NCBI GenBank assembly: GCA_907165065.1
Contig: OU015530.1
Span: 50,386,465 to 50,450,464, forward strand
Length of the DNA: 64,000 nt
Direction: 5' to 3'
Origin: Caprimulgus europaeus
Lineage: Eukaryota > Chordata > Aves > Caprimulgiformes > Caprimulgidae
Shown: piece after piece, positions 22,838 to 34,754 of the stretch
Layout: every line of letters begins with the position of its first letter
Numbering within the stretch: position 1 is the first letter of the stretch
Position numbers and translations under genes: made by a program
The notes under the pieces: model-generated
The model's input: only the letters and a program-made list of their open reading frames with translations
The model's database searches: none
Told to the model about the DNA's origin: nothing

Positions 22838-25038
22838 CTTGAAGAGCCAAGATTTAACAACTACAGGCCATAAAAACTGAAATCCTTTAAGGAATGGCTG
22901 CAGGCGGGGAAACCTCTGCACACTCACCAGTGGCCTGGATAAACATTTGCTATTAATTTCCTCTTATTGCAGATGCAGTTTCATCTTAACAGCTGAAGTT
23001 TTATGAAGGATCAGATTTTGTTTCCTTGTAAAGAGAATTAGAGAAATGCTTAAAAGCCAAAACAAATCTGAGTACTGAAGGGTGATGACATCTAACAGGT
23101 CTGCAAAAAACCACTACGGCTAGGCTCAGGCACTAATGCTCTGCACGTAGGAAAGGACTTAAAATTGAGAGCACATGAAAGATAACTAAATTTTCTCGAA
23201 GGTTAGGGCAGGTGCTATGCAATCATTCAACTTTTTACTAGCTGTCAATGGTTGTTTGTAAGTGAGGTCAACAAGATGTTTACTGTATGGTTGAATGCTT
23301 TATTTGAAGTAAAGATGTATGATCTTTGAATGAAGATATTAATGATGTGACAAAAAATCCTGAAAAAATACTGCTTTCAATGGCAGCTACAGTTAAAGTC
23401 ATGTACTAACAAGCTAGATGCCAAAAGTAGCTGCAAGGAACATAATAATATAGATATTTGCTGCAAAAATAGAAAACAGGAAAAGCAATAAATCTGTTTA
23501 TCTATTCAACTTTTTAAACCTAGATTTTGATGTGAAGTTATAATTCTCTCTAATTATTATAGCTACAGATATTCTTAATCAAATCAAAACTCTCTTTTTG
23601 TAGTTTTACACATTCTTCCCAAGTATAGATTATGTTAACTTATCAAAAACTGATTTCCATCTAACTTAAATCCTGTTCCTCAAGCATCCCATGTGACATT
23701 GCAAGCTCCATCACTAGGAAGAATAATAAAGGAAAAGTTTTAACTACAATCGCTAGTTGAGGAATAGATTCTAAGAATTTATATTTTTTGTATCATAATT
23801 CATGATAGTTTCAGTTACTTTTAAATGTTAAATTCTTTAAGTTATGATTGTAGATAATACTCACAAAAGAAAACCCAAACACCAGCCTTCGTCAAAAGTG
23901 TGTTGGCTAATCTGTGAAGTCAAGCTACAAATGTCAAGGAATAGCAGAATTAGGGTTACTTTTGCAATCTTAATTTGGTTGCTTTGGTTGTAATGAGTAA
24001 GTCATAATTCTTAATTCTAGATCTATGTGTTGGTCCCCTTGCTGCTTTCTTTCCTCTTTCATGGATTCGCCCATGTTCCTTTAATGAGTAAGTAGTATTT
24101 GATTTTCTTTTTGCTATTCATCATGTGACCTCACATCTTTTCTTGCTCTCTTCTGCCAGTTCCTGTTCAGAATTCAGCATTATTATTTTTCTCTAGGATT
24201 TCCTACAATTTTTCAGCTCTCTGCTGTCTGGGAGTTTCACAAAAAATAATGGATTGATTTTCACAACAGCCCAACAGATAAAATATGACATTAACCTGAC
24301 TCCACAGGTGGGGCATGGTGGCAGGCCAGAAATGTTTGCTGAATTTGAGTGCTCTGTTTCTGCTAGTTAAGAGTTTGACTTTGCACACCGTGGAGCCATA
24401 TTTTAAGTGGTAGTTGACTGTGACTGCTCAGCACTTCTGCAGCTCAGAGACCTCACAGTATCTAGTCAGGGACCCAGAAAATGAAGCTGTACAATTTATA
24501 ACTGTGTGAGAAAGAGCTGGTTGAAATTGCTTGCCTAGCTTTGCATAGGAGCTGAACAGCAGAAATACAACCAAGTCTCAAGGACAATTGTGAAACCTTC
24601 CTTTGTGTCCTGGTAAGCCCCAGGAGCAGATTTAGTGAGAGAAGCTGTGAGCTGTAACTAACCACTGACTATTACCTTCCCCAATGTGTCCAGATCATAC
24701 CTGGGGAATGGCCATGCTGCAGTTCATCTCTTATTACTAAGCCTGAATAATTTTTTTTTCTTTTTTTGCTATTATAAGGTGTCTAGAATTTCAAGTCCAT
24801 ATCCTATGGGCAGCAGTGTCCCATTGTTATGTCTTCCCATCTATCATTGGTGCCATCCATTTTGTGCTTGGCCGGAGGGAGAAGTATATGATCATGCTAT
24901 TAAAGATAATGCCTATGCAAAAAGGGATTGAATCAAGGCTGGAGAGGCAATTTGACTCTGGCACTTCCTCATATTGCAACTGCAAGATTCTTTTAACACA
25001 GTTTGAGGTGTGTGTGCAATTGTGCAATTTCCAAGATT

Positions 25039-25059
25039 AAAAAAAAAAAAAAAAAAAAA
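25039..25059. repeat. poly(A) run of 21
   Basis: An uninterrupted run of 21 A. The upstream 250 bases show no recognisable gene or LINE end, and no AATAAA lies within 40 bases before it, so a processed-pseudogene tail is possible but unsupported. Confidence 0.9.
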
Positions 25060-25369
25060 GGTAGACTTCCAAAATAGGCATTTCATTGTGCAGGATCACA
25101 GTGACTCCCAGGAGGCCCAACGGGGCTGGGGTCTCTGTTGGCCACTCAAAGCCCTGTTACTTCAGTTAATAGAGAAGCGACATTAATAATCAGTAGTTAC
25201 CAGTGTCCTACTGAAAACACTAAGAGGTTTGTTTTCTCTGAGGCAGGCTGGACAAGCTATTAGTGGATCTCACAGGTATTTCAGGGCAGCAGGGGATGGG
25301 CAAAGCCCCAGAACTGTGTTTTCTGCTCCAAGTTCAGGAGTGGAGTTTGCTGTCCTACTTTCCTAGATG

Positions 25370-25760
25370 CAACCACTTTTGCTGTGCCTATCCAAACAGG
25401 ACTGGGACAGGAACACTTAACTATTCCTAACCTGTTTGCCCAGCCACATCCAGTTTCCTTCAGTTTGTTTCTGGGGAAGTCCCAGACTTTTTGCTCTGTC
25501 ATCTTCAGTCCTCCCTTACATCTTCATTGTTTGAATAGTCTTTCCCAAGGTCCCCTTTCTCACTGGCTCCCCACACTGTACTTCCTCCCACACAAATGGC
25601 ATTAAGCTCTAGCCTCCCCGTGTTCTTCATCTCCCCAAACAAACCTTAGGCTGCCCTTAGGTTTCCAGTCTGTTCCTCACTTTAGTTTTCTTGACTGGCC
25701 CCTATCTTCTCCCTGTTCCTCCCTCACTTCTAACTCAGAGATCTATTTCCATAATCTCCA
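25370..25760. other. pyrimidine-rich (+ strand) patch
   Basis: The + strand is enriched in C and T, with many CCTCCC, TTTCCC and CTTCCTCCC runs. No coding frame or repeat family is recognised. It resembles, at smaller scale, the block at 41470-42490. Confidence 0.55.
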
Positions 25761-27329
25761 CCTGGGAGGTTGAAAGCCTGGGTCCTCTTGCATCTTGAAT
25801 ACCCCAAAATGATTGGCAATAGCTTGTAGTTACTCAGAACAGCAACAGTGTCAGATCTTTTTAGCTCCAACCTGAAATATTGGTGTTGTGGATGTACCTT
25901 CAGGGAATGACTGAGGTCTCAGAAGTGTCCATTGTTCATCAGTGACCTGCAGTTTCCTAATGGTTGCAAGAGTCCCTTGGCATAGATTTGCACAGAAGTT
26001 ACCCAGGTTGTGTTTCAGGGACAAGCCACATCTTAATGCTAAAATTCAAGTATCTTTTCCAAAACATACAGAAGTTTGAAAAAAGGGGATTACCACAGGG
26101 TTTTAACATGGACAAGGCAGGTATTTTTCCATGGTCTTGTTCTTGGAAGTAGCTGAACTGTTTTGGCTGAAGTTTTCCAAAGCAGATTTTTCAAGTTCAA
26201 ACAGGTGTCTGACATGTCAGATTTCGGCCTAGTCATATGAAGTTTTGCCACACTGGGAGCCTAAAACGTGAAGAATCAAGTAATCTCAATAATTTTTGAT
26301 GCTACCAGCAGTACCTATGAAACTCATATGCATTGTGCCTAATTCACCTTCACATTTATCCAGGTTTAAGATTTTAAGAGGCTTTGAAAACTGAATTACT
26401 TTGTGAGTCTGAGCTCTTTCTTACTTACAGTCCACATGGTGGTCTTAGAAGCCTTTAAAATGTAGCTCCGAAAGATAAGTTCTATAAGATAAATTAGCTT
26501 AATGTGAGAACTTTGGAAAATCCTAAATAATGTCTCTGAGATTATGGGTATCTGATCCATCTCTCTGTAGATGAAAAAGAGTCTACTAATGACTCTGACC
26601 TTCTACTGACAGGTTTTTCTGTTGACTTCAATATTGTGGGAGTGGCAGCATAGTTAAAGCTGGAAATTCCCACCCATTTTTCCACCATCTCTCCCAGTAG
26701 ACCAACAGATGTTCCTCATTAACTTCTAGCAGATAGATTTCTTGTTGATAATTCAGGTTATTTTTTTGTTGCATAGAGGAAGCTGGGAAGTGCCTTGCTG
26801 TGGAGCATAGCTTTTAAAACACATCTCCATATTCCAGGATTTTTCATTGTATTTCGGAAAAATACTGTGATTTCAAAGCACAATAAGTCTTGTTGGTTGA
26901 GTCTTCAAGAGAGTATTGAAGTTCTAAAATTAAATGTAGAACATTAAGCAGTTTCTTGATTAACCAGATCTCCATGTGTCCGATCCTCTCCTTGGTTTTA
27001 TTAACTGTAAGAGGCCTTGCAATCTCCCTTGCAAAATTATTTGAAATTTCCATGCACTGAGGACTTTAAAAATTAAAATTTACTGGCTCATGTGCTGCTG
27101 TAGTCATATCAGAAGTGTGTTGCTACTGGAAACTTCTTTTTACTTGAAACAGGTCTTGCAGAGAGTCTTCTCAGTGTGCCTCTGATCCCAGCTGGTGTTT
27201 GGCAATTTTTGGCAATTTTCTTGGCAATGAAAATGTTTCTTATGCAAAAATTGAATTTTGAAGTAATTATCTAAAAAAGTTTTCTCCTGAAATCTTTAAT
27301 AAATTAAAGTCACACATTTTTGAAATAAA

Positions 27330-27740
27330 AATTAATGTTTTCTGTCTTCATTAATCGTGGGTCACAATGAACGACCTTCCTGTAAATAAAAGGCTAATGT
27401 CCCACTTATTGCATCTGTTTAGCTTGTGTATTGTTCGAGTCATCTGTCTCATCTTTTACATGTAAAGAATCCTGATGGTATTAGCGCTTCTATGTTATGG
27501 AGACACATAAACTATTAATACTAATGCTTACCTTTAGCTTCCTGCCAGAACTGTATATTTTAATTTTAGCAACAGAGATGCCATCAGCTCTCGGCAGTTT
27601 AAATTACATTCAGGGTAACAGAGTAAGTGCTTTGACCAATTAATAAAATTACACTATTGACAAATGGCCAAAGAAGCTGTAATGTTTGATGCCTAATTGC
27701 TATCCAAACCACTATAAATGAGAAATTATAGTGAATCTCC
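27330..27740. other. candidate conserved non-coding element
   Basis: A repeat-free, AT-rich block with dense homeodomain-like cores (CATTAATCG near 27350, CCAATTAATAAAATTA near 27638, CCTAATTGC near 27692), a CACAATGA SOX-like core near 27363, and retained CpGs (GTTCGAG, AGCGC, CTCGG). Open frames are short. The texture fits a developmental enhancer; conservation itself cannot be seen from one genome. Confidence 0.35.
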
Positions 27741-28355
27741 CTTTAAAGTATAAAACTATGCATGCATGAGGACACATCACTACAAGTGCTCAGTGTTAGG
27801 GAGGTTGAAGACATGACTGATCTCCTGCATGTACGTCACTGTCAGTGCGTGTGCAAAATGACCATTACAGTGAGATTGAGCTCATCTGCAAACAAGCGTG
27901 CACGTTCCTCAGCTAGACAAGGGGCATGTCAATGGCAATGGCCAGTCCAGTATTTAAGCAAAGTGGCAGTCACATCTAACACATGAGCTAGGTTTCTCAT
28001 CACTGTGTAGAATCATCCTGTAGCCAAGAATAAGATTTGTTTCAGTAAAAACTTAATGTATGCTCCCTCAGAGCTCCCTCAGCCTTGTCTTTGCCACATT
28101 CTTCTGCTTTGAGTATGTCTCTTTAGGTTAGATTGACTGAAGGTCTGTCTGTTGTCTAACACACATGGCCATACTCTCTCCTGGTCCCTAGGCAGTTGCA
28201 TAGCAAGCATAAGTAGTAACAACCTGTAGCTAGCAGACTTAGCAGTCCTAGTCCTACTCTTTGGTCTTAGTGGAACAAAGCTCAAGTCTACTGGCGCATG
28301 AATACTCCATGCTGTCTGCTAGACAAGGGAAAACTTTCAAGAAAATCATAAATAA

Positions 28356-28525
28356 GGTTGCCCAAAGAAGTCATGGCTGCTCCTCCCTGGAAGTGTTTAA
28401 GGCCAGGTTGGATGAGGCTTTGAGCAACCTGGTCTAGTGGAAGGTGTCCCTGCTGATGGCAGGGGTGTTGGAACTAAATGATCTTTAAGGTCCCTTCCAA
28501 CCCAAACCATTCTATGATTCTATGA
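28356..28525 (+). mobile_element. CR1 LINE, short 3' fragment
   Basis: A 170-bp 3' end of CR1. It begins inside the last ~28 codons of ORF2 (GGTTGCCCAAAGAAG, the equivalent of RLPxE), passes the CTGGTCTAG end of the frame, and has an intact 3' UTR with AAGGTCCCTTCCAACCCAAA and a terminal ATTCTATGATTCTATG. Compared with the copy at 2672-3001, one base is missing near 28383-28386, which shifts the ORF2 frame. It is severely 5'-truncated and inactive. Confidence 0.95.
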
Positions 28526-30460
28526 AATCCACCCCTTTCCCCAGATTTCCCACCCCACAATATCTCCCTGCCTTCTGAAACCTGTGAGAAAGCAATTTGC
28601 TAAAAAGCAAGTGTCTGTGGAGTTGTGGGATCGTTTAGTGCTGGTTTCCACCTCGGGCATTCTGGAAGGGCTCTGCTGCACGAGGTGCATTTCAGAGATC
28701 TGAATATATGCTAAACGAGTCCTGCATCTCTGCCTTGTAGCTCTGGGAATGCTAGGCAGGTAATTAAGAAATCACACGGCACAGGTGTGCCAGGTGAAGT
28801 TTGGTAGCTTGCTTTTGATCTAAATTGAGATGCTCTGGGGATTTAACTTCTTAAAAAAAAAGGGCATAAATAAATAATCAGGATTTTTTTTATTAAGTTT
28901 GGAACATGCAGGCTATAAAATTTTGTCTTGGATGTATACAAGTAGGCAATGCTAGAAGATTGTTTAAGGCTAGGGCTTTGTTTTAAATGGGGGTGTTGTT
29001 TTCATTAACTTGGGTCTGATTAGTTTTTTCACTGGGAATTTCCCCACTGATATAAACAGGAACAGTGTTTGGTTTTTGGGAACTAACTCAGAAGTAAGTT
29101 ATGAAAGTGTCTTTAAAAATAGACCTCAAAAAACCAACAAACCAAACCAAAACCCAGAGTATTAATTATAACACAGGAGTCACTCAGAGCATTTCTTTTT
29201 AATATTCATAATGGAAAATGAGAAAGCTTTAAAGTCTGTAATGAGTCCTTCAGCGTACCGCACTCTAGTTAGAGCATTACTTCATAGCTGGAAGCCAAGA
29301 AACAGGCTGACAATCAATTCTTAAATTATTCTAAGCCCACACAATAGCCTCTTGCCACAAAGTTTCGGCATGGTGCCTATTTTACTACTATGTGGGTGGG
29401 GTGAGATTGGGATAAACAAGAACACAACTGCCCACTTTTGATTTTGCATCTTCATTTGAGTTCTGTCTTGCACAGATAGTTTCTGTAAGTTTGAAGTGTT
29501 TCAATACCCTTCTTATCTTACATGATCCTCTGATAAACCTGAGACCAAAAGTTATGTGAAAAAGGGTCTTCTTGTAGTTTAGAGTTTGAATAAGAAGAGG
29601 AAGTGCCAGGAAATAAGACTATCGCTCTGAAAGGTTTAGCCTCCTTCTTTGGTCCTCTGAAGTAGGAAAGCTTTCATATACTTTCTCCAAACAAATTGGG
29701 TGGCTATCTCTGATCTATCAGAGTGCCCTTAAATTACTTCTTTTGATACCTTGGGGAAGAAAGATAGTGCAGGTGATGTCATAAGGCTCCTTCCAGCCCT
29801 GCTGTGTGATGCCGGCTTCTCTCCTTCAGAAAGCTAAAAGCAAGGGAGGTCATATGCCGTGTGGGTCTGTGGAAGGGTGCTCATACAAAATGCTAGCAAA
29901 AGCAGGAGAAGCACTGTTGCAACACTACGAATACACTATAGGCAATTTTCTAATGTTACTTTTATGATTGCTTTTAAGAAAAGCAAAAGACCAATTCACA
30001 TCATGGGTAGAACCCTCTCTTCAGAGAGATTTTGATAGTGGATGTGATTTACAGCCTGAAATATAGTACTCTGGGAAGGCTGAGATTTCAGGGTACCTGT
30101 GTAGTACATGGTTTTATAGAAATGCCTAAGCCTGATGGAAATAGGAATGGATGGAGGAGTTGGTCTGGAAGTCTGAAATCCAGAGCTAAGTTCAATCAGA
30201 TAGTGACTTTGCAAAGCCTGAGTTCTGGTTTGGGTCAGATTAAGAGAAAAACTGAAGTATCAGAGACCTGCTTCAAAACCATTCTTTCTTTTTCATGTAT
30301 GGTTTGCACTGTTGCCTTAACACATCTCCAGCAAGAATAAAACCAGTTGTTAAGTTCTTCGATGTGTAGTGTCCTGAAGGGAGAATCCATCCCCGTGCAA
30401 TATTATCTCACTGTTGTTTGATTTGTTTTCTGCTGAAATGTCCTCTACTGTCACCTGCTT

Positions 30461-30520
30461 GGTTTATCATAAGAACGAGGTTGTTCTGCCACTTTTATTC
30501 TTAGGAAGCCTGGAGCATTA
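30461..30520 (+). repeat. diverged duplicated module, copy 1
   Basis: Contains ATAAGAACGAGGTTGTTC, then CTTTTATTCTTAGGAAGCC and TGGAGCATTA. By hand count it matches copy 2 (470 bp downstream) at 41 of 60 ungapped positions, and at 16 of 18 in the core. The core has AGAAC and GTTGTTCT as an imperfect inverted pair. No family recognised. Confidence 0.5.
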
Positions 30521-30930
30521 GCAGGGGTTTCTTCCATCTCAATCATTCCATCACTTCCTTCTCTTCTCAGTCTTTGTCTAAAATATGGAGACCAAAAAAA
30601 TCAACTATTTTCATTTAAAGGCACTTCAAAACCTTACTTCCTTCTGAAAGTTAAAAAAGGATCTTCCCCCTAAATATTCTGTACAGAGGATTTTTTTTCC
30701 CTGACAGCTGTACAACAAGGAAATTCTTCCCTTTCCTCTCATCCCGTCCTTCAGTCAACAGAGTACAGAATTTGCCTTTCTTCCTTTTTCACTACTCACC
30801 AATATTTCCTACATCCCTTTCCCCCCAATTACGTGATGAGTAAATTAAAATGAAAGGGGAGCTTATTTTCAGCTAAACACCTTGAGTTTGGATTTCTCCC
30901 CAGGTGGTGTTTGTCCCCCCCGAGCTGTTG

Positions 30931-30990
30931 GATTTCTTATAAGAACAAAGTTGTTCAGGTGTTTTGACTTTGAGGACATCTGGAATATTA
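30931..30990 (+). repeat. diverged duplicated module, copy 2
   Basis: Contains ATAAGAACAAAGTTGTTC followed by a region aligned without gaps to copy 1. Same orientation, 470 bp away. It could be a local duplication, two copies of an unrecognised dispersed repeat, or two similar protein-binding sites. Confidence 0.5.
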
Positions 30991-32300
30991 ATGATAAAGC
31001 GAGAATAATGGGGAAATCTGGACTGTGAGTAAACTTAACCTACATTTTACTGCTGTCCTGGGCATGAGTTGCTCCCACAGTATTGGAGGGGACTGTGCAC
31101 TAATCACACTACTTCTGGTCTCATAGGGAATTGGCAGACAGCATTGAAGCAGTTCCCAGTGACAAAGGCAACACTTTGGTCCTCCCAGAGCTCAAGGACT
31201 GCTTTCTTTTAAGCAGACTTCGGTAAAAATTTCTTCTTCTATTTCAGTGAAAAAAAGGGAATCTGGTGAAACCACTTAGAAGACCTCAGTAAAAATTATT
31301 TGATCACACTGGATATGAGAATTTGACCTATCTAAGAGTATTATAAGCATATTTGGACAGATGGTGCTGACCATCTACCCTGGCTCTTCCCATGATGTGT
31401 TTTGGTGGGATGCAGGGTATATCTTGGGACTGAAGCTACAGGGAGGAGCTGCACTCTGGCTAATAAAGGCTCTCATCAGGTTGCATAAGTGCAGAACCAC
31501 TGGTGAGTGGCAAAGCTCCTATGTAGGCTGATGCCTGGACATATGGACGTTAAACATGGCTCCCACCAGAAAATACGTGGTTCCTTATTGTCTCCTCATG
31601 TTCAGGCTTGTTGAGTCTCTTCCTCTTCATAGAAAAGGTTAAAGCAGCCACTAAAATGTGCTCAAGTGACACATGTTGCAATTGGCTCATTCATAGAAAA
31701 GGGCAACCAGAGAGTTTAGCCTTATAGCCCCTTTCTGGGAGAAATGCAGACACTGGCAGAGCCTGCCCCATCAGTAGCATGCATAGATTTCCAAGAGTCC
31801 ATTAATTTAGGCCACAGATGATAGACTCCCAGAAACAACACAATCAAACTCAATCACTGCTTTCACCATGTAGCCCAGAGTGTGGAGCCAGATATCATCT
31901 TTGGATCAGACTCATACCAAGGTCCTTTACCTCATCACATCAGTCTGTTGCTGCACTATTTCCCCAAATCAAAATGCTGTTTCAAGGATTGCAGAGGCTG
32001 GATTTGAGTTTAGAACTTATTTAGGTGTCATAGTTACAAGCATATGAAATGAAGAGGCTGACACTAGGATCTATGGCTTCTTAACACTTGTGTACATGTA
32101 TGCATGTTACTGGGTTATTTTTACATGTTTGTAAAAATATTTCTGCAGTATGAAACATTAAAGAAAACCATATAATTGTTTTTAAAAATGCAAACAATTG
32201 ATCTTTTGATGTTTTAATGCATAGCTGAGTTTTCATTTTTAAGTGGGTGCTATCACTAGTGTGCTCCTTTTGTTTATTACCTGGGCAAATTTGCCATTTG

Positions 32301-32350
32301 ATAAAACAGAAAACAAATAAACAAAAATACCAAACAAAAAACACAACAAG
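32301..32350. repeat. A-rich (AAAC)n-like low-complexity run
   Basis: AAACAGAAAACAAATAAAC and similar units on the + strand; could be the remains of a retroposon tail, but no body is recognised upstream. Confidence 0.7.
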
Positions 32351-32379
32351 TATGTTGGTAACTTATAGCCAGATTTCCA

Positions 32380-32660
32380 CCAGGTAAAAGGCTTATGTTG
32401 TTCTGTTTTGAAAATGAAATCTTAACCTAATTAGATCTTGGTGGAAAATAGTTGTGATATGTTTTCTGTCAGTAAAGGGACTTGCTTAATGTGCTTTGTT
32501 TATGTTACTGATTTTACAGTAAGTAATAAAATTTATTAGGGGTGTTAGCCATTTACAGAATCTGTTTGACAATGGCTTTTTAATGAAGTATAAACTTCTC
32601 TGGACAGAGGTTAATAAAACCCAGTATTACAATAACACAGGCTTTGTCAATAGGTCTCTG
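32380..32660. other. candidate conserved non-coding element
   Basis: An AT-rich, repeat-free block with CCTAATTAGATC near 32428, several TTTAATGA/TTAATAAA cores, and nearly mirrored ATTTCCACCAGG ... CTTGGTGGAAA segments about 70 bp apart. No coding frame passes through it. Texture only; conservation is inferred. Confidence 0.3.
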
Positions 32661-34129
32661 AAACATGGGAACATGAATTGATCTCAGTCCAGCTATATAT
32701 GGCTATTGATTTTGGTTGCAGAGCAAGAATTATGTCTTGTATTTATTTGTTTATACACTGTAATTTTCCTGCTTCCTCCATCAAAACAATTCTCTTGTTC
32801 CACCACTTTCTAGGGTACGTGGGCACGGTTGGAGTTATATCCAAGGGCGCTCTCGGCCTCTGGGCTCCTGCTTCTTGTGTTCAAAGCTCAACAACCTGGC
32901 AGCTCAGCACTGTGAAAGATCTAATACACAAGGCAGGTGAAGAGTTTAGAGATAAAAGCTTATATTTGGAGTTTTTGGAGAAAGACTTTGAAAGCAGGTG
33001 CAGGCTCCTAAGGACCAAAGCAGAGTACATCTTGGTAATCCAGATGGAAGGAGCTAAGGGCACAAATGGTAGTGCAACTCACATGAGAGGTCACAGCTTT
33101 TTGACCATAGTGTGTTGGATAGAAAGAGAGCAAAAGGTCCACCATGCTTGTTTGGACATCCAGACATAGCTGACATTTCCATGTGATTCTAGCTTTGAAA
33201 ACTTGAACTGACAAAAGAGGGAAAACTGTCAGGAAAGGGCTGATTGATTGGTATGTGCCATTTGATTTGATTATTTCCCTGCCCATCAACAAAATCTTTA
33301 TACAGGCACTGAAGAGGGAAACATTGCTGGTGCATGGCACTGTAATGTCTTTGGATACTGAACCAGATGCTGAAGAGATAAATAGCTCCTCTGTACCAAA
33401 AACTGCAGGTATTCCCCTATCCACTATTGTCTTTGTGGTTTGTTTGCTGGGGAGAATCTTGCATAGACCATAAATGTCAGCACATACCATCCCCTTGAAC
33501 CAAACAGCTGCTTTAGATGACCTCTAGGCATATTAACAAGTATTTTCAAACATTTCAGAGTATAAATCATTCTATTAGGGCATTGTTTATTGGCTACCTT
33601 TTGTAATTCTTATATAACCTATAGTAAACTAGTGGTCTAGATTGTCTACTGAAACAATAAAAAGTGACAATCAACAACATCATATCCTGCAGCAGAACAC
33701 TCCTACCTAGTATGGCAGGTCAGAAAAGCATTATGCAGCCCTTTCCATGGAGGGACTGGGAATTGTGGTGAGGAGTTTTCTGCAGCTGTTAGGTGGAGTG
33801 TTATATCTTATAGAGAACTATTAGATATATATATATAAAATGTCAGCCGCTGGGCGTTTGTTAGATTAATGTCCTCTCCTTAACATGAATGCATAGAAGG
33901 TAGACCATGTGATTATGCAGGTATGGTAATTATCCTTCAAAGAGTTGGAAGGCTTTGACGTAACCCCTGTGTCCCAAATGTGCTGGTTCCAGCACTCGCT
34001 AGAGGGAAGAATAAGGACTTGAATCTGCAAGCCTTTCCCATGTGACAATCTGGTATTGTGCCTTATAAAATCTGGCAAAATTGTAAATGACAGTAACCTT
34101 TATAAGAACTAAATGACTTAGCAGTGTTT

Positions 34130-34420
34130 GGTTTTTTTCCTGATAAATAAATTCTCTGATGTGCTGTTCTAACATGCAGAGACATGCATGAACTATTGTA
34201 AGTACTCCAATTTATAACTGCTTTGCAACAGGCCACAACAAGCTAGCATCATCTTTTAAGTATTTTAAAATTATTTTTTTACATGTCTTTACAACATGTT
34301 ATAATACATCTTATAATAAAGCAATTTCTTTGCTGCATATTAATTATTATTCTCCAGCAGTGTGTTGCAGTGCTGTGACACTTAATTGGAAATATGAGAG
34401 CTGAGTCAGCCTAACACCAG
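34130..34420. other. candidate conserved non-coding element
   Basis: An AT-rich block with ATTAATTATTATT near 34340, ACACTTAATTGG near 34379, and a GCTGAGTCAGC palindrome (AP-1/MAF-like) near 34400. Repeat-free, no coding frame. Texture-based guess. Confidence 0.25.
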
Positions 34421-34754
34421 CTCACCAGTGGAGGAGAGCCCATATTCACGGATTTCCATTCCAGATCTCTCAGACAAAGACAACAGACATCCAGCATGCA
34501 ATAATCCTGCAGCTCTTTCAGTTATTTTGGTTATCATTTTTGCACTATTTTAAGTTGAAGTAGATGTTCTTGTGAAGAAGGGAGTAATCTGAGTTACTAC
34601 AGATGATTAGAGACAGTTTTTTCCTGTTTATATCCTCATATCCATCATGGAAGATAAGCTGATAGATGATCAATTAGTGCCTCTGTCTTTTGGGGGAGAA
34701 TTCTCACATGTATTGGGTTATAAAGGTCTTCAAATATTTTCCTATAAAGGAAGC

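Larger units (their letters stand above)
19116..27329. other. long non-coding stretch, no gene seen
   Basis: About 8 kb without a recognised exon. The largest open frame is 184 codons on the minus strand (20300-20854); its translation is serine- and proline-rich with no domain I recognise, and I regard it as chance. At 27198-27232 there is a small triplication of a TTGGCAATTT unit. A candidate micro-exon, a palindrome, a poly(A) run and a pyrimidine-rich patch are listed separately. Confidence 0.65.
28526..32379. other. non-coding stretch, no gene seen
   Basis: No exon recognised; open frames are at most 102 codons. An AACCAAAC-type low-complexity run lies at 29126-29156. The segment at 29770-29815 (GGCTCCTTCCAGCCCTGCTG) faintly recalls a CR1 3' end but is too short to call. 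Two related copies of a 60-bp module are listed separately. Confidence 0.65.

Noticed and set aside
29770-29815. CR1 3'-end-like GGCTCCTTCCAGCCCTGCTG
   Set aside because: Only about 25 bases resemble CR1, with no ORF2 remnant before or octamers after.
32678-33490. Antiparallel overlapping frames of 163 (+) and 160 (-) codons
   Set aside because: Neither shows conserved motifs; antiparallel pairs arise when one strand lacks stops and its complement is similarly biased.
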